A DNA stretch of 64,000 nucleotides from Erodium maritimum (lineage: Eukaryota > Streptophyta > Magnoliopsida > Geraniales > Geraniaceae): assembly GCA_963921825.1 (NCBI GenBank), contig OY997589.1, forward strand, positions 17,071,735 to 17,135,734, written 5' to 3'. Under the pieces are notes generated by a model, which ran no database searches, had not been told where the DNA came from, and saw only the letters and a program-made list of their open reading frames with translations. A program made the position numbers and the translations under genes. This document shows positions 45,507 through 56,453 of the stretch, piece after piece. Numbering within the stretch: position 1 is the stretch's first letter; each line of letters starts with the position of its first letter.

Positions 45507-47043
45507 TGTAATAACCACTCCTGGTCAACGCCAGTCAAATCTGCGAAAAACAGGAAAATTTAAAATTTTCAGTTGACACTTGATTGAACCTAAATTTGAT
45601 CCCGAGGGTCATACCGGACTTAAGTTGACCCCGATATCGACCAAAGTGAGTTCCGGGGGACTCATGGCAACTTTCTGATCAGTTTGGGAAAGGTTGACTT
45701 TTCGCTGGAAAAATCAACTGGGCGACGTTTTGATCCATTCGAGAACCGTTTTGGATCCAAAATTCTTAGCCGTCGTCGCATCGCTCTTATTTGAGCCGTT
45801 TCCTTGTAGCCCGTTAAGTTTCGTAATTTCTTGGAAAAAGTGCCCGTTCGGGGCCCGAAACGTCCGAATTTCGCGAATCTGATTGGAAAATATCTAGGAA
45901 ATATTTTTCAAAAGGTGTGGGACCCACCTTGCCACATTTCACCAATGTGGTGGTGTTAGGTTTGTTGGGAAAAACAAGAAGACACTAAAGGGGGGGGGGG
46001 GTTCGGCCACTTTGAAAAAAAAGAAGGTAAAATTGGGGTGTTTTTAGAAAGAGAAAGAAGAGAGAAGAAAGGGAGAGAAGAAGAGAAGGAAGCTAGGGTT
46101 TAGGGTCTCTATTCACGTCATCTAACCCTTAGATCGTCTCAAAGTTCGAAGATTCAAGCTCACCTCGACGTTCTCTACGGTGAGCTATTATCCGATCGTC
46201 GTTTTGCTTAATTTCAAAAGTTAGGGTTTGGTTAAAATGAGTAGTTTTGGTGGAAATGAGGTGGTGGGATTGTTGGAGACGTTTTGGAGGGAAGAGGCAC
46301 GTTTTCCGGTGACCGGGAGCTCGGGGCAGCTCCCCTTCCGACTAGCTATCGGAAAAGTAGCTCGGTTTATCGCCAACAGGTCGACCGCCTGGAGCCTGAC
46401 AGGGATCGGTAAAGTGCGTGGGGCAGGCTCGAACCCAGCCGGTTAGCAACCGGCACTGAGCAACTGACTGGAGTGCGATCCTTTGTGATCTTGGTTGGTG
46501 TGCGATCCTTTGTGATCTTGGGTGTTGCGTGGTTGTCTGTCGTGTCTTCGGAGGAGGTCGTCAATCGTTGAGTCAGGTCTACATTACGTGTCCGAGTGTT
46601 GAGTCGATTGAGGAAAGTAACAGTGTGTGTGTGTCAGTCGGGTTACTTGAGTTTGGGGATAGTAGTCCCCGGTGTTGAGTTGGTTGTTGGTGTTACCGAC
46701 ATTGTCTGCTAAGTATGCCGTAGTTAGTCTGTTATCCGTGGTGGTGAGCGAACGCTCACTCCTAGCTGCTTTTCCTACAGGTACCGGTCACAGGTTGGAA
46801 TAGGTGAGCTTCTGAAGCTTGAAGAGCTAGGAGCGGGATTCTGGGTGTACTTTGAGTCTAGCGACGTGTACCTTGCTTTTTGTCCAATTGTTGGGACGTA
46901 CCTTTAAGTTGTAAATGATTAAATGATTATTTTTGATGAACAAATGACGATTTTAAAGTGATTTATGTAAAAAGTTTCAAAATGTTTTATTGTTTTAAAT
47001 GTTTGCGTCCCTAGTTCGGTTTTACTGAAATTGGGGCGTGACA
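45507..47043 (+). repeat. LTR 3 (1.54 kb, shorter version)
   Basis: Same start and end as LTRs 1 and 2 and the same poly-G position (about 45990-46001), but shorter, without the minisatellite blocks. It is followed by TTAAT. Confidence 0.9.
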
Positions 47044-47165
47044 TTAATTGGTGTAGATTCTTAATTGTTTAACATAAAGAATCAAAGAAAGTCTGGAAGT
47101 TTCAAAGTGATATCTCAAGGAACTTTGTAAGAGCGATCACTTTCTTGCTAGTGAGTTTGTTTTTC
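47044..47165 (+). pseudogene. Continuation of the MULE-associated Ulp1-type gene
   Basis: Starting within the target duplication, the + strand reads EFNWCRFLIV and then, after a TAA, KESKKVWKFQSDI and ITFLLVSLF. The family pattern is FNWCxY..., then a RESVRxWK-like segment. With 34196-34200 this shows one gene fragment split by the LTR array. It fades into non-coding AT-rich DNA after about 47165. Confidence 0.45.
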
Positions 47166-47795
47166 ATTTATTGGTTTGTATTGGATATTGGGTAAATTAC
47201 AGATATCTACCCTAAACTTGTAGCGTTTAACTGATACATACCCTAAAGTTTATTTTTTAACTGATACCTACTAAGATGTTTAGTTATATAACAAATAGCC
47301 CAAACTGTCAGCTAAAATGACGAAAATGCCCTTGGTGATTTTTTAAATAATTTTTTAAAAATAAAACTGAAGCGGTTTACTTCTTAATTCTGAGCTTCAA
47401 CATACTTCGGGTTGAGGAATTCTGGCCTCTGAGGAAGCTGGAAGCGTAGGCATGTCGGGCTCAGGCTATTGTTTTGGCTCATGGTTGGTAGTTCAACAAG
47501 TCTTCGGTATTGTTATGTTTTTGTGATTCTGACGTTTTTTTTTCCTTTTTTAAGGTCTTTGGGTAGATCCACATTTTGTGAGTCGCATCACCCACCTTTG
47601 GTTTACTTTCTTTGTAAGTCAAAGTTATCAAAAAAATCATCATCTATAAAAAAAAAACTTCCAAATTATTCTTCGCATATGCAACTCTTTATTTACATCA
47701 TTTTATATGGTGTAAATGCTTCATCTATTTTGCTTAGACCAATTCCGACATTGACACTAACTCCAATTTTGAAGACAATAAGTGATTGTCCCGCT
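47166..47795. other. Spacer, no gene
   Basis: AT-rich. 47195-47345 has the wording of a dispersed short element (GGGTAAATTACAG... ACCCTAAAC, then CGAAAATGCCCTT), but its ends could not be fixed. The rest shows nothing that I can support. Confidence 0.4.
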
Positions 47796-48545
47796 TAATC
47801 TTACCGACTAATTGTAATTCTTAGTCGCTAAGATAGATGACGACTGAGCTTACTAAGCTCAGTCTCTTATGACATACAACTAAATACTATTCTTGGTCGT
47901 CAAGATGAATAACGACTAAGTTTATTAAGAGCACCTCCAACGGGTCGTGTCTACCCGTCGTGTCTGGCGTAGGCACGGCCCAAACACGACGCGTAGACAC
48001 GGCTGGTCGTGTCTACCCGTCGTGTCTGCGGTGTCGTGTCTACAGGTCGTTGTTTAATCTGGCAACGACACCAAGTCGTGTCTACTGGCCATTTTGTTCC
48101 AAAAATGCTTCCAACCATGGCTTTAGACACTGCTCCATTGGAGGAGTAGTGTCTAGAAGCAGTGTCTGGAAGCCAAAAACAATGGTTAGACACTGCTCCT
48201 AGACACTATGCAGTGTCTAACCATTGGAGATGCTCTAAGCTTAGTCGCTTATGTCAGGCGACTAAGTACAATTTTTAGTCGTCAAGATGAATAACGGCTA
48301 AGCTTATTAAGCTTAGTCGCTTATGTCAAGCGACTAAATATAATTCTTAGTCGCAAAAAGGAATAGCGACTAATCTTATTACGTTTAGTCGCTTATGTCA
48401 GGTGGCTAAATTCAATTCTTAGTCGCCAAGATGAATGGCGACTGAGCTTATTAAGCCTAGTCGCTTTTGTCGTCCATATCGACTGAGATTTTTGGCCAGT
48501 CGCTTTTGTCGTCTATAGGGACTGAGAAACTTAAGCCCAGTCGCT
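47796..48545. repeat. 72 bp tandem array of TTAGTCGC/GCGACTAA words
   Basis: Units start near 47796, 47860, 48239, 48311, 48383 and 48455. The 48239, 48311 and 48383 units are exactly 72 bases apart. Each pairs TTAGTCGC with GCGACTAA, so it can fold on itself. The last part, AGTCGCTTTTGTAGCAG, resembles subterminal repeats of CACTA transposons, but no CACTA end is clean. A MITE (47929-48235) interrupts it. Confidence 0.75.
47929..48235. mobile_element. Tourist-like MITE
   Basis: 307 bp with terminal inverted repeats GAGCACCTCCAA / TTGGAGATGCTC and TAA target duplications (47926-47928, 48236-48238), the Harbinger/Tourist pattern. The interior has repeats of GTCGTGTCTACCCG and AGACACTGCTCC in both orientations. 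No coding capacity; it would have relied on a Harbinger transposase such as that at 17779-19033. Confidence 0.88.
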
Positions 48546-49660
48546 TTTGTAGCAGTTTGGTGTAATGCTCCTTGTAAACATGATATAAAATCGTATACAA
48601 CTACCTCTTTTCTGTTTCAAAAAAAAATAATCCTCTCGGTTTGCCACCTTGTTTTCCTTTCTCAGCAGTTACACTAGACTAATGGATTTGCATTTTTGGA
48701 AATGAATTAAGAATATTTATTTATATCTCCGCTATAAGTTATAATTTAAATAAGTCATCTGATAGTATTAAATAAAGACAAAAGGGTTGCAAGATATAAT
48801 GAATCATCCTTAATTACACAGTAGGTGCATATAAGGACAAGAGGCAAAATCTTTCATAGGACCTCAGCAATTAAAGCAAGAGTTGAGTCCGAACCACATA
48901 TGTTTTGTCTGTGTATCATGCTAACTCTAAAGCAACTGGTTGACCCTTTTATAGCCCATAAGTTATGTCACATAGGAATAGAAAACAATAATTCAAATTT
49001 CACATTTGTTTTTAAAATAAATTTCAGATTTATTAATTACCTGAATTTCACAGAGTAATAAAATTCTTGTAATAAAATTAAATAAAAGAGGACAAGATAT
49101 CGAACCTGTTGCTTGCGGTCCCCTTCTTCGCTGTAGAAAATAACACCACATATCCCACCATGTTTCAAACATTGCCTTTCTATTGGTATATTGAAAACAA
49201 AACCACCAATTTATTCCCTCTCAGTCGACTTAAAATATAACCCATCAATATTCCACCAAAAAATGGTATTTTATGGAGTCTTAGATAAAATAAAATAAAA
49301 GTAAGTAACATATAGGTTGAGATGGATGAAATGTTCAAACAAACTGGTGAAGTTAGTTCAAAGTGATATATAAATAGTAGAAATAAGAAAAACATGTATA
49401 CTAGGATAGAAAAAGATGTCTAAATAAAGACAAGAAGTTAAATATGAAACATTTTGATTGAACAGGAAACATAAATTGAATACTATAAAAGACAGGAAAC
49501 AAAAACAGACGAAAAAAGGAAGAAGAAACAAGAAATGGATGTGGAGATGGAAGGTTACGTAAAAAGGGTAAAATAGAAACGAAACGGGTAAAGCGGTTAT
49601 AAGTGCCTTTCATTCTTCTTCCTCCGCACAACTCTACGCCTAATTTACACTTGCCCTCAT
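48546..49660. other. Upstream intergenic DNA of the BELL gene
   Basis: AT-rich with no recognised gene or transposon. It lies between the repeat arrays and the likely promoter. Confidence 0.5.
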
Positions 49661-49663
49661 CTG

Positions 49664-49690
49664 CACGTGCCTCCTCTCCCTCTGCACGTG
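49664..49690. promoter_or_regulatory. Paired G-boxes upstream of the BELL gene
   Basis: Two CACGTG hexamers, each inside TGCACGTGC, at 49664-49669 and 49685-49690, 21 bp apart (two DNA turns), about 450 bases before the likely TATA box. G-boxes bind plant bZIP and bHLH factors. Function here is inferred from the words alone. Confidence 0.45.
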
Positions 49691-50128
49691 CGGACTCACA
49701 TGCCATCATCTAGCTAGCTACTATGGTTGTGTTATTAATGCTACAGAAACTCCAACTGCCGAAAAAGGCCTTACCAATAAAAGTGGTTATGTGCACGCTG
49801 AACCAACCAGCCAGGGCATTACGGTCATTTACCCACCAGGTCCAAGGCTTAGGGTCATTTGAGATACCGACTCGTTATCCCCCTCTATTGGCCGTGAATT
49901 GACGGTAATACCCTCGTAGCATGATTAAAAAAGAATTAAAGACGTGAATGGAAAAATTGATGGTTGCCACCTGATAATGAGAACGGTAACGGGACACCAA
50001 CTGGCAATTCGGGAAAACCGAAGGTACCCCTTGGATTTATGCGGTGTGGGAAGGGTAGTAAGGTCTTTAGAGGAGGCCCAATTGTAAATAATAATGTAAG
50101 GTTGGAATTTTTCTCGGGATTGATTATT

Positions 50129-50135
50129 ATATATA
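50129..50135 (+). promoter_or_regulatory. Candidate TATA box
   Basis: TATATAA, about 555 bases before the BELL start codon, followed by a CT-rich stretch (50215-50310) that looks like the transcribed leader. Confidence 0.35.
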
Positions 50136-50383
50136 AATTTGAAAACGAAAATGAAGAAGAAGAAGATATAAAGTATTGGTGAGTAAAAAAAGAGGTAAAG
50201 AGGAAGGGGGAAGAACAGCGACATCCTCTATATTGTTGTTGTTGTTCTCTTTCTTCTTCTATCTTGTTTGCAATCGAATTGAAGCTCATCTCTCCGTCGT
50301 CACCACAACAGTAGCTGCAAAGAAAGGGACGACAGAGAAGTGAACCAGCCTTTGAAATCATTCAGTCACAACAAGAGAAAAGG

Positions 50384-50446
50384 ATGTCTGTACAGAGCTT
50401 TATTATGCGCTTTCATTATGGTCTGCTCCTTCTCTTCTCATCCTAG
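50384..50446 (+). CDS. Upstream ORF in the BELL gene leader
   Basis: A 20-residue frame (MSVQSFIMRFHYGLLLLFSS, then TAG), in the probable 5' leader, 240 bases before the main start. Upstream ORFs commonly reduce main-frame translation, and long structured leaders with upstream ORFs are reported for some BELL genes. Possible intron donors follow at 50461 (AACAG/GTATGT) and 50583 (AACAG/GTAAGT), so the leader may be spliced. I cannot tell whether the peptide is conserved. Confidence 0.35.
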   Translation: MSVQSFIMRFHYGLLLLFSS

Positions 50447-50605
50447 TAACACTAACAGGTATGTATATAGGTTGTTGTTTTTTAATATATATAAGTAACA
50501 TAAATATGACTCACTTTCATTTTCTTGGATGTTACAAGGATAATTACATGCTGTCTGTGACTGACGATATGGACGGAAACAGGTAAGTGATTATCTATAT
50601 ATATA

Positions 50606-50632
50606 GAGGTAGAGAGAGAGAGAGAGGAAGAG
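50606..50632 (+). repeat. GA-rich microsatellite in the leader
   Basis: A run of GAGAGA within 80 bases of the BELL start codon. GA repeats in plant leaders and promoters can bind BPC (GAGA-binding) factors; that is inference here. Confidence 0.6.
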
Positions 50633-50684
50633 ATCAAAGGTAATAAGAGATCATGCTGAAGAAATTGATAATCGGATTAGTGAT

Positions 50685-53600
50685 ATGGGAATAGCAATCT
50701 TGGAGAAGATCAGTTGTGGTAATAATCCAATCTCAACAAACAATTCTATGTCCCAAGATTTCATCTTCAGCAGCTTCCCGAATGGCGGGGATCCCCAGCA
50801 CCAGATCCGGCGGGACAAGCAAGGGTACGAGCAGCAGTCATTAGTCGGTCTGGAGGAGGACCATCATCAGGATCAGACCGGGGTGTACGAGACTGCCGGG
50901 ATGCTATCGGAGATGTTCAATTTCCCACACGGGTCCTCGTCGGCCGAATTGCTCGACTACCAGCGGCGGCTGCACCAGCAGGCCTCCGGCGAGTGGTACG
51001 GGAACAGATCGGGAGGAGGGGCCATGGTTGGGGTATTGGGAGATTCAAAGAACAACAATAACAACAACGGAGACAGTATAGCAGCACAGGCTCAGGGTCA
51101 TCAGATTCCAGGCATTAATGCGGAGTCGGCCGCCACAGCCATGCAGCTTTTTCTTATGAACCCACAGCCAACAAGGTCACCTTCTCCTCCACGACAAACA
51201 CAAACATCTTCTTCTACACTCCACATGTTGCTCCCGAGCCCATCCACTCATCCCCTCCATGGTTTTGCTGCTCCTCCCACGGCCTTCGACGCCGCTTCTC
51301 ATCATGTCATCAATCCATGGGAGGGCCAAGGCCATGGACAAGGACAAGGACATGGGCATGGACTTTCCTTGTCCTTGTCGTCCTCACTGCAGCACCTGGA
51401 GGCGGCCGCCGCCAAGGTGGAGGACTTGAGGATGGGAGACGGAGGCCTCTTGTATTACAACCCAGGCGTAGTCGGTGCCGGGTCTTCTTCTCATCACTAC
51501 CATCCCAATTACAACAAGAACTTGGGCGGCATGGGTCAGGGTCAGGTCCATGTCGGGTTCGGGTCGTCACTGGGGGCTGTGAATGTGCTGAGGAGCTCCA
51601 AGTATGTGAAGCCTGCTCAGGAATTGCTGGAAGAGTTCTGCAGCGTGGGAAGAGGGCATTTGAAGAAGAACAAGTTGGGAAGAAACAACAACCCTAGCAC
51701 CACTGCCACTGTCGGTGGTGGTGATGGGTCTTCTTCTTCGGTGTCCAAAGATATCCCTCCCTTATCAGCTGCTGATAGGATTGAGCATCAGAGAAGGAAG
51801 GTCAAACTCCTCACCATGCTTGATGAGGCATGTACTCTCTCTCCCTCTCCCATTCACACGCACACACATCTTCTTTTCTCTTTCTTCCACATACAAAATT
51901 AATCATTTTCTCCAATTTCACTAACTAATATTTTATTAACAAGCGCCGGCAGCTGGTGGAATATAGGGTTTCCTATTCCATAGGATCTAGACTCTGATTT
52001 TCTTCATTCTTTTATTTATCTAACAACTATATTTTTCAATTAAGATTAGCTCATTGGTGATGATAATGTTTAAGGTGCATTTTCGAAACAACAGAAAAAC
52101 ATGAGACAAAGCCACATTATTTATTACCTGGATATACATATAGAAAAAAATGATTTGGAAGATCGGCCATAGCCATCCTATAGTGAGCAAATTAAAGGGC
52201 ATTCTTGAATTTCTGATGATGATGATTTTTGGTTGACCTGTCGTCCTTCGTTGGGAAGAGGGTTGTTTTCTCTCTTTTTCTTTTGGTTTCTTTTCCTTTT
52301 CTTCTTTTTATTGTGTTTGCAAGTAAAATCAAAAGAGGAAAAAGGAAAACAAAGTATATTCTTTCTTCTTATGTTAACAATCATTTCTTCACTTCTAAAT
52401 GTACCATTCTCAATGAGAGTCTGATGTTGATATCGTTTCCTTTCCTCTTTGGCAGCAATATTGTTAACCAAGTTATTTAATTTCCATACAATGAAGAAAA
52501 TGTGTGTGCTTCCCTTTCCCTTTCTCATATGGATTTGATCCCAAGCTTTGCTTCTTCTTGTCTTTTTATTTATTAAATTCAGATGCGGCGTTTCTTTCCA
52601 TTAACTACTGCACCTCTTTGGTAGGTGAAGCAAATCAGTCACGAACCAATCAAATCAACCTGAAACCAATAATCAATACTGCTACATATATATACACATT
52701 TAACCAGATTTAAAACGAATTAAAATGCAGGTGGACAGGAGATACAACCATTACTGCGAGCAAATGCAGATGGTGGTGAACTCGTTCGACCTGGCCATGG
52801 GTTTCGGGGCGGCGGTTCCGTACACGGCGCTGGCGCAGAAGGCGATGTCGAGGCACTTCCGGTGCCTCAAGGACGCGATATCGGCGCAGCTGAAGCACAG
52901 CTGCGAGCTGCTGGGGGAGAAGGAGGGGAGCTCCGGCGTGACCAAAGGGGAGACGCCGAGGCTGAAGCTGCTGGAGCAGAGCCTCAGGCAGCAGCGCGCC
53001 TTTCACCAGATGGGGATGATGGAGCAAGAAGCTTGGAGGCCTCAGCGAGGCTTGCCGGAGCGCTCCGTCAACATCCTCCGAGCTTGGCTCTTCGAACATT
53101 TTCTTCACCCGTAAGTCCAACTATTTTTAATTAATTAAATATTTGTCTTTAGTTGTTGCACTAGTGTACATAATTGCATGCGGTCAAGTTATATAAATGG
53201 GAGACATGTATATTAATTTTGTCTGCTCTCTCTACTCGTCTAGAATATATTCAGTGTTTGTTTAAAAGAGATATAGGTACGAAGAAAGCCATAATGAGTT
53301 TGGGCAGGCAATTAATGACGGTCTTTTGGTATAGCTTTATGTAATTATTATAGATTTGGTAGAGCGGTGATGTAGAAAGTAGAGTGAGATTAGAGGGTGA
53401 AAATGTGTAAAAAGCTGCAGAAAGATGGATCCATGCAGTGTCGAAGAGAGAGATGGATGCTTGGTATAGATAATGACGCCCATATATATATACATATATA
53501 TTCATGCATGCATGTAGCATGTAGCAGAAGAGAAGAGAAGAGGAGAGGGTACAATTACAAAGACACAGTATAGTACACACTACAGCTAGAGTGAGAGTGT

Positions 53601-54398
53601 GTCTTTAAACACGAGGATGAGTCTCATGTCATTTTCTCGTCTCTTTCTCAGGTACCCAAGTGATGCAGATAAGCATCTCCTTGCGAGACAGACTGGTTTA
53701 TCCAGAAATCAGGTTCCTTTTCTTTTCACCTACACATATATATGTATTATGCATTATGCATGCATGGTCTCTTGTTGATAATTAATTAATATAATATTGT
53801 GGGTTAATATTAATGGAGGGTTTTAATGTTGGGGCAGGTATCGAACTGGTTCATTAATGCTCGGGTGAGATTGTGGAAACCCATGGTGGAAGAAATGTAC
53901 CAGCAAGAAGCCAAAGAAGAAGAAGATGAACCAGTTACTGCACCACCTCCATACGATATTCAATCACAGCCACAGAAGCAGCAACAGCCCAGCAGAGATC
54001 AAAGATCCGAAACAGCACAGACTCCAACAACAGGCAAAAGATCAGAAACCAACGTGCCCGACAGCGACCCTTCACTCGTCGCAATCAATATCAGACAGCC
54101 ATGTTTCTCGGAAAACCAAGTCTTCCTCGCCGACGATTCCCTGCCGCCGCCCGCCTCCCACACTTACGACCCCGACCTGCTCCTCCTCCAAGACACGTGC
54201 CCACGCGCCACCCTCCCTCCTCCAGATTTCGGGACCACCTCTGCCCCTCCTCCTCCTCCTGCCACTTCTGCTAGACTGGGGACCACCGCCTCTGGTGACG
54301 TGTCCCTCACCCTAGGGCTTCGACACACCGGCGGCAACGCTGTCCCGCGCTCCGACAAACCCGCTCCCTTCTCCGTTAGGGATTTTGGAGGCTGCTAA
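50685..54398 (+). CDS. BLH2: BEL1-like TALE homeodomain protein (BLH2/SAW1-like)
   Basis: Four coding exons: 50685-51827, 52731-53110, 53652-53712, 53838-54398 (stop TAA); 2145 bases, 714 residues. The N-terminus has NNSMSQDF and [14 protein letters not shown], then AMQLFLMNP and [20 protein letters not shown] (ZIBEL-like) follows, then the SKY box near residues 303-326 ([15 protein letters not shown]). The BELL domain spans about 361-443 ([36 protein letters not shown]). The homeodomain spans about 483-546, with the three-residue TALE loop around YPSDADKH and the recognition helix [13 protein letters not shown]. The C-terminus has VSLTLGLRH and ends VRDFGGC. These words match Arabidopsis BLH2 (SAW1) and BLH4 (SAW2) almost one for one. 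Such proteins pair with KNOX proteins in the nucleus and shape leaf margins, and BLH2/4 also influence mucilage pectin. Intron 1 uses GC-AG. The symbol is by resemblance; BLH4 is equally possible. Confidence 0.95.
51828..52730 (+). other. BELL gene intron 1, GC-AG type
   Basis: 903 bp. The exon ends ATGCTTGATGAG and the intron begins GCATGT; the intron ends AAAATGCAG before GTGGACAGG. Only this junction gives the conserved MLDE-VDRRYN. The nearest GT, at 51832, would break the frame. Unspliced, the frame stops at 51902 after 24 extra codons and the protein would lose half the BELL domain and the whole homeodomain. Confidence 0.85.
53111..53651 (+). other. BELL gene intron 2
   Basis: 541 bp, donor CACCC/GTAAGT, acceptor TTTCTCAG/GTACCC. 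It interrupts the homeodomain codon for Pro before YPSD (phase 2). It contains TA- and CATG-rich simple repeats near 53490-53520. Confidence 0.9.
53713..53837 (+). other. BELL gene intron 3
   Basis: 125 bp, donor AATCAG/GTTCCT, acceptor GGGGCAG/GTATCG, between SRNQ and VSNWF in the homeodomain recognition helix. The donor GTTCCT is weak. Confidence 0.9.
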
Positions 54399-55391
54399 TC
54401 ATCAACTCCATTTGCTTAATTACTATATATATATATAAGTTAAATATGTTAGGAGGAATTGAAATTCGAACAGCAGCTTGAAGAAACAAAAATATTAAAA
54501 TGAATTTTTTTTAAAACTAATCTCTGTTTACACATTTGTTTTGCTTGTCATGAGTTGTTGTGCTCAGTTGGTCATATGACAAACTGCATAGCCACCCATA
54601 CACACCATACGTTGTAATTATAGATATGGTAGTAAGTTTGTCGGGACCTACAATAAATATATACGATCCCCATTTCATGATTATGACTGTCAAACTCTCA
54701 TCCCGATGAACCCTCATTTCAGGTATACCTAGGGTTCGCACAAACAACTCTCTCTTCTATCAGGAAAGTTATAAAACTTAGCATCAATTCATTGATTTCA
54801 ATTACAATTCCAGCTCTGATCCTTGCTTATTAATTTCAGTAATAACCCTGCCTAAGCCAATACAATCAACTACTCGTTGTTAAAGTGAAATGATAAACTA
54901 ATCATTTTTTTAGTTTTTGTCTGTCAAACTTAATCGAGCAAGGTCATGAAATAACATATAATTAGTTTCACCCTAATAATAAATATTGTGAGCTGATGAT
55001 CGCGATAGGATTGAAAGCTAAAGCTATATACATGATTGATAACTGTATATGTTATGTGATTCACATGCTTCAAAACCACATAAAATAGACAAGTAGCTAT
55101 AAAGCTAGCTAGCAAAAGAACTAATTAGATTTTAAGGCACATATTGATTATTCACCAACACAGTTAGGTAATAGCTACCTTTAACCTCCAATCTCTTCTT
55201 CTCTCCATTCCACTCAAACGACTTTTATAAGTTCCATTTGGTCGAAACATCTCAACTTATAGTATTTGTAGTTCAAGATTGAAAGAGACTAAAAAGACAG
55301 GCTAAAAGCAATTTGATGAAAAAAATGATTAAATATTACTTTTAGTTGCCCAAGTGTTTAGTTAACCATTTGAGTTTTCAGCTGGTTGATA
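54399..55391. other. 3' flank of the BELL gene
   Basis: AT-rich. AATAAA at 54652-54657, about 250 bases after the stop, is a possible polyadenylation signal. No other gene. Confidence 0.4.
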
Positions 55392-55623
55392 GGGGATTGT
55401 GAGAGAGAACATGTTTTCGCCGAAGGTTTTAGCCTCTCGGACTACAAACGAAAATCTATTAATCATGTTAAAATAAAAATTGGTTATTGTTTTATTCTTT
55501 CACCTCAGGAGATTGTAAGAGAAAACACCTTTCCGTCGAAGGTTTCAGTCTCTTGATCTGTATATAAAAATCCATTAGTGAAACTGAAATAAAAATTAAT
55601 AAGTATTTTATTCTTTCACCTCT
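55392..55623 (+). repeat. Tandem duplication, about 116 bp x2
   Basis: Units 55392-55508 and 55509-55623 share GATTGTRAGAGARAACA, CGAAGGTTTYAG and the closing TTTTATTCTTTCACCTC, and are about 75-80% alike by eye. Non-coding. Confidence 0.75.
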
Positions 55624-56453
55624 CCATTTCAATCATTTCCTAAAAAATTACAGATGCTCTTAATTAATAGTTAAACATGACACATACTACATCTCAGATT
55701 ATTATTTAATCTCCACTTCACATGATAATAATAAGCATCTTAAAATTATATTATTAACATGAGTCAAGAAAAAACAGGCTCATGATAAACATATATGCAT
55801 CAATTTAAGGGCAGATGACAAATATTATCCATACTTTGAGTGCTTTATTCTGTCTCAACTTAAGAAGGGCAGACACCCCCATGTAGTTAGGATGAATGAA
55901 TTTGAACCACAAACCACTTCCATTGTATTTTTTCTCATTAATGCTGTGTTATTTTATGAACTAATAAATAGAGATTACGGTAGAAATAGGTATTCGTCTT
56001 AATAGTAAGATTACCCCTTTTGTTGTTCTTTCCAATTCTTCCTACCGTTCTTAGTTATACTGTACATCTAACCTTTATTTATGTAGAGTTAGAAAATAAA
56101 CATAGCCTAAAGATATATGTTATTAAAATTAATTTACTGAAAAACAACTTGTCATACAATATTAAATAAATAAATCACATCTCGAACTAATCTAAGGGCT
56201 AATAGAAGCCAAGAGTTACACTTGTTAAAAGATGAGTGGGGGAGAACATAAAACAAGAATGGGGATCGGTAACCTCTGCTGAGTATTTATGTGCTTGAAA
56301 GCAACAACAGATATGTTGCATGTATGCAACAGTGGCTGCATATTTTTACCTTCTGGTTTAAATTTCATTTTCAGCCACAAAATGATGGTAACTATAATAG
56401 TAAATCTCTTTGTATGTGCTTAATAAGGTCAATTAAACCTCATCTTAGACAAC
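55624..56453. other. AT-rich intergenic DNA
   Basis: No gene or element that I can support. Confidence 0.5.

Larger units (their letters stand above)
34201..47043 (+). mobile_element. Ty3/gypsy array: LTR-internal-LTR-internal-LTR
   Basis: Three LTRs in the same orientation (34201-37487, 39648-42704, 45507-47043) enclose two internal regions (37488-39647, 42705-45506). A single 5 bp duplication, TTAAT, flanks the whole. The LTRs begin TGTAATAACC and end GGGCGTGACA. Each internal region starts with an initiator-tRNA primer-binding site and ends with a polypurine tract. Remnants of integrase and a chromodomain-like tail in the second internal region point to a chromovirus, probably Tekay/Del-like, which also fits LTRs of about 3 kb. 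It lacks most of gag-pol, so it is a broken, LARD-like fossil. The LTRs differ by a few percent by eye, implying an age of perhaps one to a few million years. Confidence 0.92.

Noticed and set aside
51177-51697. Overlapping frames on both strands within BELL exon 1
   Set aside because: They are shadows of the low-complexity exon. The exon frame has all the BLH2 motifs.
51828-51835. A GT donor at 51832 for BELL intron 1
   Set aside because: Splicing there to the TGCAG acceptor shifts the frame and destroys VDRRYN; the GC donor keeps it.
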